A stretch of 64,000 nt of DNA from Candidatus Harpocratesius repetitus (GCA_021498095.1 JAIZWK010000001.1:558001-622000); one strand, 5' to 3'; positions 42,952-52,603 are shown, counted from the stretch's first letter. Numbers and translations are program-made. The notes: a model not told the origin generated them from the sequence alone.

Positions 42952-43761
42952 TTGATTAATGTACAAAATGCTTTTTTTTATCACCAAGGATTAGAATATA
43001 AACTGTCATGGGCGGAACCCCGATTCCACCATCCAGTCATTTATCACAATTTTGGTCGTAAATTACTTCAATATATACGATTTACTCAATCATCTGAATT
43101 TCCTAATAATCTTTTTAATAATCGATATGGGCTTCGTTGCTCATCATTTCGAATAAGAAATTTAGTTAAAGATGCCCAGAAAAAAATCAGTTTGGCTTTA
43201 GTAAGTCAAAAACATGTAAGTTTAATTAAAATAAATGATGTTCGTGCATCTAAAGCAGAGGGTATTGAAGTTTTACCAAAAATGGCCAAGATTTGGTATG
43301 AAATCAATTGCCAATTGCATGACAAGAATCCTGGTCACGAACCTATTTTACAAAAAATTATGGAGTTACATCAACAAGCCTTAGCTTCAGAAGTTCCAGT
43401 GTGGACTTCTACTTTTGACAGCATTACAAGTCATAGGATCCGTCCATCTCCCTATAATTGTATAGCTTCTGAAGAATTTACAGGTCATATTGACTTATTG
43501 TTATTTGATGAAAAAGATCAGTCTCTTATCGTAGCGGATTATAAGCCCGAAGAGAAATTCTTGAGATCTCTTCCACAAGTGGCGATTTATGGTTTGATTA
43601 TGAAACAGATACTGAATTATCCAAAAGTAAAATGTGTTTCGTTTAGTAGAGAGAAAGCATGGATCTACAATCCTGAAATAATTCGAACGGTTGTTATTGA
43701 ATATATTAAAAGTTATGGTGATCCCCAATTGGAATGGCGGGATCTTGTTTATTCGTTGTAA
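42952..43761 (+). CDS. PD-(D/E)XK nuclease-like protein, copy 1
   Basis: This 269-residue protein has the nuclease core near its C-terminus: EVPVWTS, then GHIDLLLFD (metal-binding Asp), then LIVADYKPE (the D-x-K catalytic pair) and SLPQVAIYGLI (the Q...Y helix). This is the RecB/Cas4-type arrangement for cutting DNA ends. No cysteines for a Cas4-type Fe-S cluster are visible, and no CRISPR or cas genes are near. The start appears to be a TTG. A tandem paralogue follows after 16 nt. The role may be DNA repair or recombination. Confidence 0.68.
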   Translation: MINVQNAFFYHQGLEYKLSWAEPRFHHPVIYHNFGRKLLQYIRFTQSSEFPNNLFNNRYGLRCSSFRIRNLVKDAQKKISLALVSQKHVSLIKINDVRASKAEGIEVLPKMAKIWYEINCQLHDKNPGHEPILQKIMELHQQALASEVPVWTSTFDSITSHRIRPSPYNCIASEEFTGHIDLLLFDEKDQSLIVADYKPEEKFLRSLPQVAIYGLIMKQILNYPKVKCVSFSREKAWIYNPEIIRTVVIEYIKSYGDPQLEWRDLVYSL

Positions 43762-43777
43762 AAAAATTAGATTTCGG

Positions 43778-44671
43778 ATGAAAAAAGTGGTAAATAGAAA
43801 ACTTACAAAAAAAGATATTCAAGATTTCAAGCAAAAACGTTTTATTCATAATGGAATGGAATATATATTTAAATGGGCAAAAAAGCAATTTGTTTTAGAG
43901 CAAATGCCTCCAGATATTGGTATAAAAATTACAAATTACTTTAATATTATCACACAAGGTATTGTACCTATTGATCTTTTCAATAATCCCTTTATTTTGC
44001 GATGTTCTAAATTTCGAGTGAAAAATTTACAGCGAGGGGCTCAAAGAAAAATATCACAGCAATTAATAGAAGATAATAGGATTTTTCCAATAATTAGAGA
44101 AAGTAATGATCAAAGTTTAAATGAATACCCTAAAGAAAATTCTGCATTTTTAAATTCAATATTGGAAATCACTGAGAATACTTTTGCATCTTACTGGGAA
44201 CAAGGGTATAGAGATTATAAACCATCGCATGATGAAGTTCTTTCTTCAATACTTCTTCAGCATGATGGTGCCCTTTCAATTGAAGTTCCTGTTTGGACTC
44301 GAAAAAAATCTTCATTAGAACAATTCCTTGTTAAAAATAATGAGAATGAATCATTTTCATGCGATTTTACCTATTCTTTAACAGGACATATCGATCTTTT
44401 ACTCTGGGATTCTTCAACACAGTGTTTTATAGTAGCAGATTACAAACCAGAAGGATATTTTCTACGATCGCTTCCTCAAGTGGCAGTTTATGCTCTAATA
44501 TTGCAAAAGAATTTGGAATTATCAAAAGTATTATGTTTATCATTTAATAAAGATGAAGCATGGTTATATTCACCACAAATTTTAATTGAAGACATTAATC
44601 CAATGTTGGAACAATACGGAAACCCTTCTTTAAAATGGAGAAAAATTGTAAAATCGTTCTATAAGATTTAA
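43778..44671 (+). CDS. PD-(D/E)XK nuclease-like protein, copy 2
   Basis: This is a paralogue of the preceding gene. Shared signatures are the N-terminal F(R)(V/I)(K/R)NL..(A/G)AQ(K/R)KIS and the core: EVPVWTR, GHIDLLLWD, FIVADYKPE and SLPQVAVYALI. It differs by insertions in the middle (for example HDEVLSSILLQHDGA). The ATG at 43778 is chosen because it avoids overlap with copy 1 and gives the same N-terminal layout. It likely acts as a pair with copy 1 or as a heterodimer; this is inference. Confidence 0.68.
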   Translation: MKKVVNRKLTKKDIQDFKQKRFIHNGMEYIFKWAKKQFVLEQMPPDIGIKITNYFNIITQGIVPIDLFNNPFILRCSKFRVKNLQRGAQRKISQQLIEDNRIFPIIRESNDQSLNEYPKENSAFLNSILEITENTFASYWEQGYRDYKPSHDEVLSSILLQHDGALSIEVPVWTRKKSSLEQFLVKNNENESFSCDFTYSLTGHIDLLLWDSSTQCFIVADYKPEGYFLRSLPQVAVYALILQKNLELSKVLCLSFNKDEAWLYSPQILIEDINPMLEQYGNPSLKWRKIVKSFYKI

Positions 44672-44786
44672 TAAAAAAGAATTGAGTGATTTTTTATCAA
44701 GTTTATATTAATTATATAATCGTATATTGATATTATTAATCTGTAGTACAAAGAAATTAGGAAAAATATTAATAATTAAGCCAAGA

Positions 44787-45065
44787 TTAAGCTTTAGTTT
44801 CTTCTTTATTACCTTTTTTCTTACCTTTCTTTTTACCAAGTACAATCTCTTCTTGATTTTCTTCTTCTTTTTGTATAAAGTCATTTTTTAGAAAATATCC
44901 AATTCCTAAAATGACTACAAGATTAATAACTGTAACAACAGTGCCAATCACATAACCATTAGAACCTTGAATTCTAAGGAAAACTCCAATAATAGGAGCG
45001 ATTATTAGGAGCAATCCAGCAATTATCCCCTTAAACATATACATATTTTTTTTTGAATCAGCCAT
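44787..45065 (-). CDS. small two-span membrane protein with lysine-rich tail
   Basis: Two membrane helices (GIIAGLLLIIAPIIGVFL and VIGTVVTVINLVVILGIGYF) are joined by a short loop containing RIQGSNG. The tail is charged (EEENQEEIVLGKKKGKKKG). I chose the ATG at 45065; a TTG six codons earlier is also open. No family is recognised. Confidence 0.5.
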   Translation of the reverse strand: MADSKKNMYMFKGIIAGLLLIIAPIIGVFLRIQGSNGYVIGTVVTVINLVVILGIGYFLKNDFIQKEEENQEEIVLGKKKGKKKGNKEETKA

Positions 45066-45178
45066 TCTTATCGAGTTTTGCAAGGGAACGTTTAATAAAA
45101 ATTTTCTTGAACAAAAAATTTAGAAAAGTTTACTTTTTCTTTTGTTTAAGGAAATCTCTCATTGTTGGAAAAAAGGAA

Positions 45179-47626
45179 CTAACCCCTATTTTTTCTTAAA
45201 TTTGCCTTGAATTTTTTATATATTGCCTTATCCAATTGTTTTCCAATCTTTTTTACTATTCTGAGACATACATTTCTTAATTCACCGTCTAGAATTTGGG
45301 TGGATAAATCTCGAGTCATTGGGTGATTTAACCGGGTTATTGTTTCTTCTTCCATTATTTCTTTAACTTCAGAGTGAATTTCTTCAAAAGTCGGTATTTT
45401 TGTTTTAGACCATAATTCTTGGATTCGCGATAATGCAAAATAATAGTATTGACTTGTTAAATCTAGAGGAGTAGCCTTTTCACTGCTATCAGGATGTTGT
45501 TCGCAAGAATTTGTAGTGGTATCCTTTCCGCAAATTATACAAATTCTTCGATGACTTAATTTTGCATGAATTAACAAGCTTTCTAAAGCCAAGCGGTCAT
45601 CTTTTTCAGTCCAATAAATAGAAGTTGGATTCACTGTGATTGCACTAACTGAAATCAGAGCACTGGTAATTTTTTTCTCAATCCAATTAAATGTACTGAG
45701 TTGTTGTTCTTCACTTATCTTTTTTCGTTTTGCTTGTTCTTTCTCTTTTTCGACTTTTTTAATTTCGAGCCGTTCTTTTCGAATAGCTATTCTGGAAGTT
45801 TTGAATCTCTCCAAAATTTCATAAGCAATGACATAAGACCGTGGAGAAAAATTTTCTTTTTTAAGTTTTATTTTTCCTATATCAGAAAAAAATAATGCAG
45901 GTTCATCAGTAAAGACTTTGATTGCATTTTGGATGTTGCAATCGAATAAACGGGCATAAATAAAAGCATTAATCAAAAAACTATCATTTTCTATATCGAA
46001 AATAAATGCTAATTCTTGTTGACGTTTGATAAGTCTATGAATTATTAATTCTTCAATTTTAATCCTAACCCAGTTTTCTTCTTCTGATGAATCAAAGATT
46101 CTTTTCAACCCGAGTAGTATAACACTTTTATCTTTTTTGACTTTTACATAGCTTTCATAAATTCTTGCTATTTGGACGCAAATATCCGAAAAAAGATTAA
46201 AAAAAATCTCCTCTGCAATCATTTTATTAATATGATCTATATCAAAAACAAAAATATAATTTTCAATCTCGCCACTCAATGGATATTTGGGTTGAATAGA
46301 TGAAGATATTATTAGTTTTTTCAAAAATATAGATTTTAATTGAGTATAATCCACCTTTGCAAGATCACATGCTTGATGTAATATTTCAATTTCAAATTCA
46401 TCATTATTTTTCAATATTTCAGTAATTGACTTCGATCCCTTTAGCTGATTTTTTGTATATATTTCATCGATATAGCGCTGAACTTTCTCTAACTCAGAAA
46501 GATAGAAATTAAATTGAATAAAATCTTCTTTTGTTAATTGGTTTAACATAATATCGTGTAAGAATTTCTTAGAATCAATAGATTGAATTTCACTAAATAA
46601 CTGAAGATCTTCAAATCCATATCGTTTAAAGAATGATTTTACTTGACTAGAGTTAAATTCTAAGATTTTTTGGAGAAAGAATTTAAAATTTTCAATATCA
46701 TTTACTGCTTTTTCTTTTATTTGCTGAATTATCCATTCTTTCAGAGTTTGCTCTAGTTTTTCGAAATTAACTTTTTGATTATTAGCTGTTTTCAATTTTT
46801 CAAAAAAAGCAATTCTAAATTTAATACCAATAAGGTATTGTGTTAACGCTTTCCGATTTCTAGGAACATTTGCACTTTGAAATTGTAAAATTGAATCTGT
46901 TAAGCTTTCAAGAATTTCTGGATTAATATGAATTTCTTTTAAAGATTTAAATTTAAAATTCTCCTTTAATCGATTCAATAGAATTTGAATAGTGGATAAC
47001 TCAATATTCTTCTCATTTCCTCCATCACTAACCAGCTCTTGTTCCAGATCAATAGAAATTGCCCTAATTTTTGTTCCTGCTTGAGAAATAGAGTCTTTAA
47101 TTGAGGATAAATATCCAATATTCTTACCAATAATATCTAGCCATATAATATCTGGATAAATCTGAAATGTTTCGTACAGAAAATCTCTAATTTGTTCACG
47201 ACTAGGTGATTCTAATAGAAAATTTTGCATTCCAGCTTGTTCGAGTAAGTTTTCTATTATTTGAAGTTCAAAATTGCTAAAACTAAGTAATATATCTAAT
47301 TCTTTTGTTAACATATCATTAAAAAGAAGTGTAATTTCATCAAAAAGATCCTTTTTTTCTTGAATTTCTTGAAGATTTTCATTTAATTCTCGAGAAATCA
47401 TGCTTTCTTTTGGTTGTGTTCTTATTCCAAGATAATGATAGCATTGGATTGCACAAGCACCAATTAGCAAATTTGAAAGAGTATTTTCTTTTGTTGTTAA
47501 CTTATAGATTTCTTCTCGATTTGAAGATCTCTTAAACCTAGTCAAAATTAGTTGAATTGTTTGAAAATATTTTTGAGTGCTTTCTTCTGCAGTCGATGGT
47601 TTAATAATTACAGAGCGTTCAGGCAT
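45179..47626 (-). CDS. large helical protein of unknown function with zinc-binding-like site
   Basis: I do not recognise this protein. It begins MPERSVIIKPSTAEES and is about 815 residues, mostly helical with no membrane segment. Near residue 705 a possible metal site reads CIICGKDTTTNSCEQH (CxxC...CxxH). A basic coiled coil (KKVEKEKEQAKRKKISEEQQ) precedes it. The start at 47626 has GAGGTGAG 5 nt upstream and overlaps the last 8 nt of the upstream gene, so the two are translationally coupled. It is probably a complex with the upstream protein. It may be Asgard-specific. Confidence 0.65.
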   Translation of the reverse strand: MPERSVIIKPSTAEESTQKYFQTIQLILTRFKRSSNREEIYKLTTKENTLSNLLIGACAIQCYHYLGIRTQPKESMISRELNENLQEIQEKKDLFDEITLLFNDMLTKELDILLSFSNFELQIIENLLEQAGMQNFLLESPSREQIRDFLYETFQIYPDIIWLDIIGKNIGYLSSIKDSISQAGTKIRAISIDLEQELVSDGGNEKNIELSTIQILLNRLKENFKFKSLKEIHINPEILESLTDSILQFQSANVPRNRKALTQYLIGIKFRIAFFEKLKTANNQKVNFEKLEQTLKEWIIQQIKEKAVNDIENFKFFLQKILEFNSSQVKSFFKRYGFEDLQLFSEIQSIDSKKFLHDIMLNQLTKEDFIQFNFYLSELEKVQRYIDEIYTKNQLKGSKSITEILKNNDEFEIEILHQACDLAKVDYTQLKSIFLKKLIISSSIQPKYPLSGEIENYIFVFDIDHINKMIAEEIFFNLFSDICVQIARIYESYVKVKKDKSVILLGLKRIFDSSEEENWVRIKIEELIIHRLIKRQQELAFIFDIENDSFLINAFIYARLFDCNIQNAIKVFTDEPALFFSDIGKIKLKKENFSPRSYVIAYEILERFKTSRIAIRKERLEIKKVEKEKEQAKRKKISEEQQLSTFNWIEKKITSALISVSAITVNPTSIYWTEKDDRLALESLLIHAKLSHRRICIICGKDTTTNSCEQHPDSSEKATPLDLTSQYYYFALSRIQELWSKTKIPTFEEIHSEVKEIMEEETITRLNHPMTRDLSTQILDGELRNVCLRIVKKIGKQLDKAIYKKFKANLRKNRG

Positions 47627-49988
47627 GATTCTCACCTCTAAGAAATGGAGCAATTTTATCAAAATTAGTTGAGATAGATACCTTCACAAATTTATCTTTT
47701 AGATTTTGAAATTCTAAAATATGATCAATTTTAATTTTGGATGGTGATAATGGTTCAGCAGATTTAAGAATCAATAGTTTTGGAAAAGGTAAAATCGAAC
47801 TGAAATATTTCATCTCTTCTTCTACTACAAATCCATAAAAAGATTTTTCAATTTTAAAACTTTCACGCATGTCTTGAATTACAGTTGAAAGCATTTCTTC
47901 ATTTGAACGTACTGGACCAATTAATTTTTTTGCTAAATATGAATTAGGGAACCTTTGAAAGGATTCTAATGATATATACACAATTTGACGAAGAAAATCG
48001 GGGAATTCATTAATAATTTCTAAACCCTCTATATAAGTGTAATAAATTTCCACTAAATCTTTAAGCTGAATATTTGACATTGCAATTTTATCGAGATAAT
48101 TTTTCATAGGTTCGATAAATCCATCAATACTTGTATCTTTCTTAACTCTATTACTAACATAATCCATAAAAAGCAATAATATTTTGCTTTTAGGCCAAAT
48201 TACATCGTATTGTTTATCAATTTGATAATTTTCTTCATACTTTTGAATAAAGTCTCGTATATATGTAAAAAACACTTCACGCCATTGAAGATTCAAAATT
48301 ATCATGCGATTTTCCAAAAGATATTTTATTAACTCATCTCCAAACGATTTTGGCGTAAATTCTAAGTCTAAAGGAAACTTTTTCAAAAACTGTTGTAATG
48401 TTGAATTACGAAGTATGAAACCCCATAAAAATTCAATTTCTTTTGGAAATAATTTTAATTTTGTAATATATGTTTGGAAATTTTCATTGGATTCAAATTG
48501 CTTTTTGCAGAATTCAAGAAGATCAACTATATTGATACTACTAATTTTAATGAAAGGTTCAAGCATGTCTTTAACAATCTTTTTAAACTCTATTAATAAA
48601 TGGACTTGACTTCGAGCAGAAATTTGACTATTTTTTAATTGAAGTTGAGTTTCAAGATACTTTTTGAAATTAGTTAAAATCTTCTTACCTAAATGAATTG
48701 TTGATTTTTTTTTGATTGAATGAAGATTTTCTTCAAGTAATTCCATTAATTTATTATTCATCTCATCAAAATAAAAGATTTGAATGTACTGACGATAAGT
48801 TTTCTTGATTTTCTTTAGTGTTTGATTTAAACTTTCTTCTATGTATAGAAAAGGTGCTTGTAAATCCATTGGTCGAATTCTATCGTAAGAAATGGATGAG
48901 TATCTAAAGTTTTTCAAGTGATGAATAAGTATTTTTCCCATTATATTTTGGAAAAGATCAACACTAGATAAATCATTAAAAGATCGCAGTTTATGATTGT
49001 AATCTTCTTTAATCTCATCTAAAGATTTAAAAGCTCGTTTATTAATATACTTTTGATAATTTTCTTTGAAAATTAATTTCCAGTGCTCAATTTCTTCTAA
49101 ATACATACTCCAATATTTAATAAATTGATCAAAATCTAATGATTTTCCTTTAATTTCGCTTTTTTCTAAGAAAATGTTAAGTATCAATGTAATAATTTGC
49201 TTTTGTGTATCATCAGTTGTCCCTGTATTTGCAATTTTTAGTAGATTTGCACCAAGTTTAAATGAATGTTGAGCGATTATATAAGCAATACTTGGATGAA
49301 TTTCATATTTGGAAAATTCAAATCTTTCATCTTCACTTAATCGAAGACGTGGATAGCCAAATCTTGGATTACGAATTTCTATAATTCTATCTTTCCAATT
49401 TTTAAAATATTCTAAATTCATATTTATATATGATATATTTCTATCTTCTTCACGTAATCCAACCATTTTACGGTTCCATTTTGTTTCAATTACCTCAGCT
49501 TGGAGTTTGGAAGTAAACCTAGTTGCAAATTTTTGTAAAATAAGAGCACGTTGTTCTTTATTTAATTCTGGGATATCTATAGCTCCTTCAATTTCATATA
49601 ATAATTCATTAATATGATTAATACTTTCTTTTGGCTTTTTATCATCCATCAAAGCTAACTGTGGAGCTAAAAGTAATAAAAATGAAACGGAATCCTTATA
49701 TATTCCAGGTATAAAAAGCATTGATTTTGGCATTATTCTTGTTTCAAAATGTTTTTGGGGAGAAATTAATTCAAATTCTAATGAATACAATTCACATCCT
49801 GCAAAATCCCTTAACATTCCTGAAAATCCACTTAAATATTCTAAAATCTCTTTTATTAAGTGTTGAGAATGATGCTTTGATAATTTACCTATGCCTCGAA
49901 TTTCTCCTATTTCGATTTGATGATAACCCTTATATCCAAAGACTACAGTAAGTTGTTTTTGAATTTCATCTGAAGTAGTTAAACTCAT
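47619..49988 (-). CDS. large protein of unknown function, coupled to the next gene
   Basis: I do not recognise this 789-residue protein. The N-terminal ~130 residues mix strands and helices (VVFGYKGYHQIEIGEIRGIG, RIMPKSMLFIPGIY, SVSFLLLLAPQLA). The remainder is rich in long charged helices (NQTLKKIKKTYRQYIQI, FKKYLETQLQL) without membrane spans or enzyme motifs. The stop codon overlaps the start region of the 45179-47626 gene by 8 nt. A structural or scaffold role in a two-protein complex is a guess from composition and coupling. Confidence 0.65.
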   Translation of the reverse strand: MSLTTSDEIQKQLTVVFGYKGYHQIEIGEIRGIGKLSKHHSQHLIKEILEYLSGFSGMLRDFAGCELYSLEFELISPQKHFETRIMPKSMLFIPGIYKDSVSFLLLLAPQLALMDDKKPKESINHINELLYEIEGAIDIPELNKEQRALILQKFATRFTSKLQAEVIETKWNRKMVGLREEDRNISYINMNLEYFKNWKDRIIEIRNPRFGYPRLRLSEDERFEFSKYEIHPSIAYIIAQHSFKLGANLLKIANTGTTDDTQKQIITLILNIFLEKSEIKGKSLDFDQFIKYWSMYLEEIEHWKLIFKENYQKYINKRAFKSLDEIKEDYNHKLRSFNDLSSVDLFQNIMGKILIHHLKNFRYSSISYDRIRPMDLQAPFLYIEESLNQTLKKIKKTYRQYIQIFYFDEMNNKLMELLEENLHSIKKKSTIHLGKKILTNFKKYLETQLQLKNSQISARSQVHLLIEFKKIVKDMLEPFIKISSINIVDLLEFCKKQFESNENFQTYITKLKLFPKEIEFLWGFILRNSTLQQFLKKFPLDLEFTPKSFGDELIKYLLENRMIILNLQWREVFFTYIRDFIQKYEENYQIDKQYDVIWPKSKILLLFMDYVSNRVKKDTSIDGFIEPMKNYLDKIAMSNIQLKDLVEIYYTYIEGLEIINEFPDFLRQIVYISLESFQRFPNSYLAKKLIGPVRSNEEMLSTVIQDMRESFKIEKSFYGFVVEEEMKYFSSILPFPKLLILKSAEPLSPSKIKIDHILEFQNLKDKFVKVSISTNFDKIAPFLRGENHA

Positions 49989-50122
49989 AGTAAAAAATCC
50001 ATCTGGCTATTTCTTGTATATAATAATGTTTGATATTTCAAGTACTTATAAGTTCTTGCTTTATTTCTTTGGGTGATTTTAATTAGTGTTTATTCTTTTA
50101 TTTATTTATCAAGTGGGTTAGA

Positions 50123-51121
50123 ATGAAAAAAAAAAATATTGAAAATCTAATCGCAATTTTTTGGGGTTTTAATTTTATTTTTCTTTTAGTTTACGCTATA
50201 ATAATATCTTTAATTGATTTGATAAAAAAGAAAAAAGAAAAAATCTATGATGATCCTGATTATAATCGACAATTTAAAATTTTGATAAGTGTTCCTTCAA
50301 TAACTTTAATACTTTTTTTAGTAAATTCGCTTATAATTCATATTGCAAATGAAATTTTTCTTGTTTCAACATTAATCATCTATCAAATTGGAATTCTTTT
50401 TTCTGTGGGATTAATTCTTCTTTTTCCTAAAGAAATAATGATTTTATTTGACAAAAAGGTAAAAAGTATACTTCCCAGCTTTAAACAATTTGGATTTTTT
50501 ATTTTAATCGATATTGCTGTTTCTATTCTTTTTATTTCAACTTGGCGAATTTTATATGAAAGTGTTTCTCTCTTTATTTTTAATTTAATTTCTATGTTTG
50601 CACTTTCATTATTAGTTTATCGATATTATTTAGTATACAAGATGGAAAAAAGTAAGTTACAAGATCTTATGGAAGTTGAAGAACTTCTGGAATATAAATC
50701 GACAAATTATGCAAAATTAAGGAAAAATGTTATTCAATTACAGGAAAAAGTTAATGGATTAATCGATGATAAAAAATTTGAAAAAGCAATTGATTATTTA
50801 AAAATCATTCAGAAAAAATCATCTCAACTTATAAACATATCAAAAAAAATGAAAAAACGGGAAAATTTTTCAGAAGCTACTATATTATTGAAAAAAACTA
50901 ATAAGAAACGCTATATAGCGGAGCGAGAAAAAGATTTTTTGAAGATTAGAGAATTACAAGAATCCTTATCAAGTATACAAAATCAAGACCAAGAATCTCA
51001 AAAAAAAATTGAAATTGAACTTAATAAACTCTTGAATAAAAGAATCAATTCAGCTAAGAAAATGCATATGCAAAAAGATATTGAAAAATTCTCAGAAATA
51101 AAAAAGTATTTGAAATTTTAA
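50123..51121 (+). CDS. multi-span membrane protein with cytoplasmic coiled coil
   Basis: About five membrane helices lie in the first ~170 residues (for example IFWGFNFIFLLVYAIIISLI, ILISVPSITLILFLVNSLII, FFILIDIAVSILFISTW). They are followed by ~160 residues of charged helix (KLRKNVIQLQEKVNGLI, FEKAIDYLKIIQKKSSQL). Membrane topology and the coiled coil are clear; no family is recognised. It is divergent from the unknown pair at 45179-49988 and followed closely by the FeoC-like gene. Confidence 0.6.
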   Translation: MKKKNIENLIAIFWGFNFIFLLVYAIIISLIDLIKKKKEKIYDDPDYNRQFKILISVPSITLILFLVNSLIIHIANEIFLVSTLIIYQIGILFSVGLILLFPKEIMILFDKKVKSILPSFKQFGFFILIDIAVSILFISTWRILYESVSLFIFNLISMFALSLLVYRYYLVYKMEKSKLQDLMEVEELLEYKSTNYAKLRKNVIQLQEKVNGLIDDKKFEKAIDYLKIIQKKSSQLINISKKMKKRENFSEATILLKKTNKKRYIAEREKDFLKIRELQESLSSIQNQDQESQKKIEIELNKLLNKRINSAKKMHMQKDIEKFSEIKKYLKF

Positions 51122-51169
51122 TTGCTCTATTTTTTAATTTTGATCATTCTAAAAAAGGATATTTTAAAA

Positions 51170-51496
51170 ATGACTCAATTTTTCAAGAAGGAATATCAAA
51201 CTGCTGCTCTCAAAATTATTCAAAAATATGGTATTTTATCACCTGAAATCTTGCAACATGAATTAAAAATAAAGTTTGAAAATACTCAAAAATTGATTGA
51301 TTTTCTTTTTATTCAAGGTTTTATTAAAGAAAAAATAGATAAAAAGGATCCAATGGAAAACTCTAATACCAGGAATATCTGTCAAAATGGTTGTAAAGGT
51401 TGCCCATTTAATTCTATCTCTCAGTGTTCAATCTCAAAATCTAGAAAAAATTATTTTTTGACAGAAAAAGCTCTAAATTTTATACAATCATCCTAA
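51170..51496 (+). CDS. FeoC-like winged-helix protein with cysteine cluster
   Basis: This 108-residue protein begins MTQFFKKEYQTAAL. A winged helix covers residues ~8-55 (AALKIIQKYGILSPEILQHE, then IDFLFIQGFIKEKI). It ends with CQNGCKGCPFNSISQC, a CX3CX2CX7C array like the [Fe-S] site of FeoC-type regulators. It may sense iron or oxygen. I chose the ATG at 51170 since the upstream extension is hydrophobic and unlike the family. No feoA or feoB is near. Confidence 0.55.
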   Translation: MTQFFKKEYQTAALKIIQKYGILSPEILQHELKIKFENTQKLIDFLFIQGFIKEKIDKKDPMENSNTRNICQNGCKGCPFNSISQCSISKSRKNYFLTEKALNFIQSS

Positions 51497-51862
51497 ACTA
51501 AAAATTCATTCATTTTAGTTGTTAATTTTTTGCTTTATCTAATATTATTAATCATATTCATAGTTTATTGTTGCTATTTTGATTAAAAATTATTATTAAT
51601 TAAAATCAATTTCAAACAAAGAGAAAGAGTGTTGTATTTCCATTGGAAATTGTATAATATAAAATATTTTTATTATAATAAATATAAAATAATAAAATTA
51701 AAGCCCCATTAATAATTTACTTCATTATTTTTAAATATTATTAATTATCTACGCATAATATGTCAAATAAAATATAAGAATTCTATATTCCACTGGAAAT
51801 TAAACCCTTCCAAATGTAATTTCAGAAAAAGTAAATTGCTAATTATATCTTTTAGAGTTTAG
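51497..51862. other. extremely AT-rich intergenic region with two related palindromes
   Basis: ATTTCCA-T-TGGAAAT (51636-51650) is a perfect palindrome, and a close copy ATTCCA-C-TGGAAAT lies at 51787-51800. Between them is DNA almost without G or C. The pair could be regulator sites. No gene is supported. Confidence 0.45.
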
Positions 51863-52084
51863 TTATGATTTATATGATTTTTTAATTGAAAATATGATTT
51901 CTCTTTGCATTATTTTTTTTATATAGGTTTGTCTTAAATTATTGTAGTTTTCCATACGGGCATATGGATCCTGCTTTAAGTATATGCTGCTGGAATTAAT
52001 AGGAGATTTTTTTAATATTCTTTGACATTTGTCGATTTCTTTTTTATAATCGAATTTTTCAGGAAAAGAGTCCATGTAGCCCAT
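51863..52084 (-). CDS. possible small soluble protein, 73 aa
   Basis: This frame begins MGYMDSFPEKFDYKKEIDKC and has a balanced, soluble composition with charged helices and a basic C-terminus. It lies just downstream of the small winged-helix gene on the same strand (gap 65 nt), so it could be in the same transcript. I recognise no family, and it may not be a gene. Confidence 0.4.
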   Translation of the reverse strand: MGYMDSFPEKFDYKKEIDKCQRILKKSPINSSSIYLKQDPYARMENYNNLRQTYIKKIMQREIIFSIKKSYKS

Positions 52085-52149
52085 TGATCACATCTCTGTC
52101 TGATTCACATAATATTTTTTAAAGGGAAATAAAGATAAAAAAAAGCGAA

Positions 52150-52398
52150 TTATTCTTCTGTTAATTTAAAAAAAACCAAAGGTCTTCCACGAGAATTTGT
52201 AGGGCGGGAAAATTTCTTGATTAAATTATAGTTATTTAATCGCATCAAATTATCGTATATAGTTGTTCTGGGAGATCTTACTCGTTTTACTAGTTCGGCT
52301 CTAGTCATTGGACCATTTTTTTCCAAAACTTCAATTAATTCTTTTTGTAATGGACTAAAAATCATTCCATCTTCAAATTTTGATAAATCTACCATCAT
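52150..52398 (-). CDS. small winged-helix transcription regulator
   Basis: The protein is a single winged helix: FSPLQKELIEVLEKNGPMT, then RAELVKRVRSPRTTIYDNLM as the recognition region, then the wing (RPTNSRGRPLVFFKLTEE). This resembles MarR/TrmB-like small archaeal regulators. I chose the ATG at 52398 (MMVDLSKFEDG) with GAGTG upstream; an ATG nine codons earlier is open. It is divergent from the ribbon-helix-helix gene, with a 238-nt shared control region full of repeats. Confidence 0.65.
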   Translation of the reverse strand: MMVDLSKFEDGMIFSPLQKELIEVLEKNGPMTRAELVKRVRSPRTTIYDNLMRLNNYNLIKKFSRPTNSRGRPLVFFKLTEE

Positions 52399-52484
52399 CA
52401 ACACACTCTTTTTAATTATTGTCATTCATGAGTTTTATCTCAAAGATATGTATAAAAACATCGATATTTTTGAGATGTATCTTA

Positions 52485-52513
52485 TTAGCAACAATTAGCT
52501 ACTAATAAGCAAC
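52485..52513. promoter_or_regulatory. repeated TTAGCAAC-like half-sites
   Basis: TTAGCAAC (52485-52492) and TAAGCAAC (52506-52513) lie in the control region shared by two regulator genes. The same half-site forms the palindrome GTTGCTAATTAGCAAC at 53108-53123, after the ribbon-helix-helix gene. Confidence 0.45.
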
Positions 52514-52556
52514 TCAATCATTATATTTATATAGGTGTTTTGCATATATAAATATG

Positions 52557-52603
52557 TCGGTTATTATCGGATTGACATGGTTTAATTCGATTATTATCGG
52601 ATT
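52557..52603. repeat. two 17-bp direct repeats, 30-bp period
   Basis: TCGGTTATTATCGGATT (52557-52573) and TCGATTATTATCGGATT (52587-52603) differ at one base. The period is close to three helical turns, so proteins bound at both would face the same side. They lie 34 nt before the ribbon-helix-helix gene and are good candidates for its own operator. Confidence 0.65.

Noticed and set aside
42952..44671. Cas4 / CRISPR association
   Set aside because: The nucleases lack the Cas4 cysteines, and no CRISPR array or other cas gene was found in the window.
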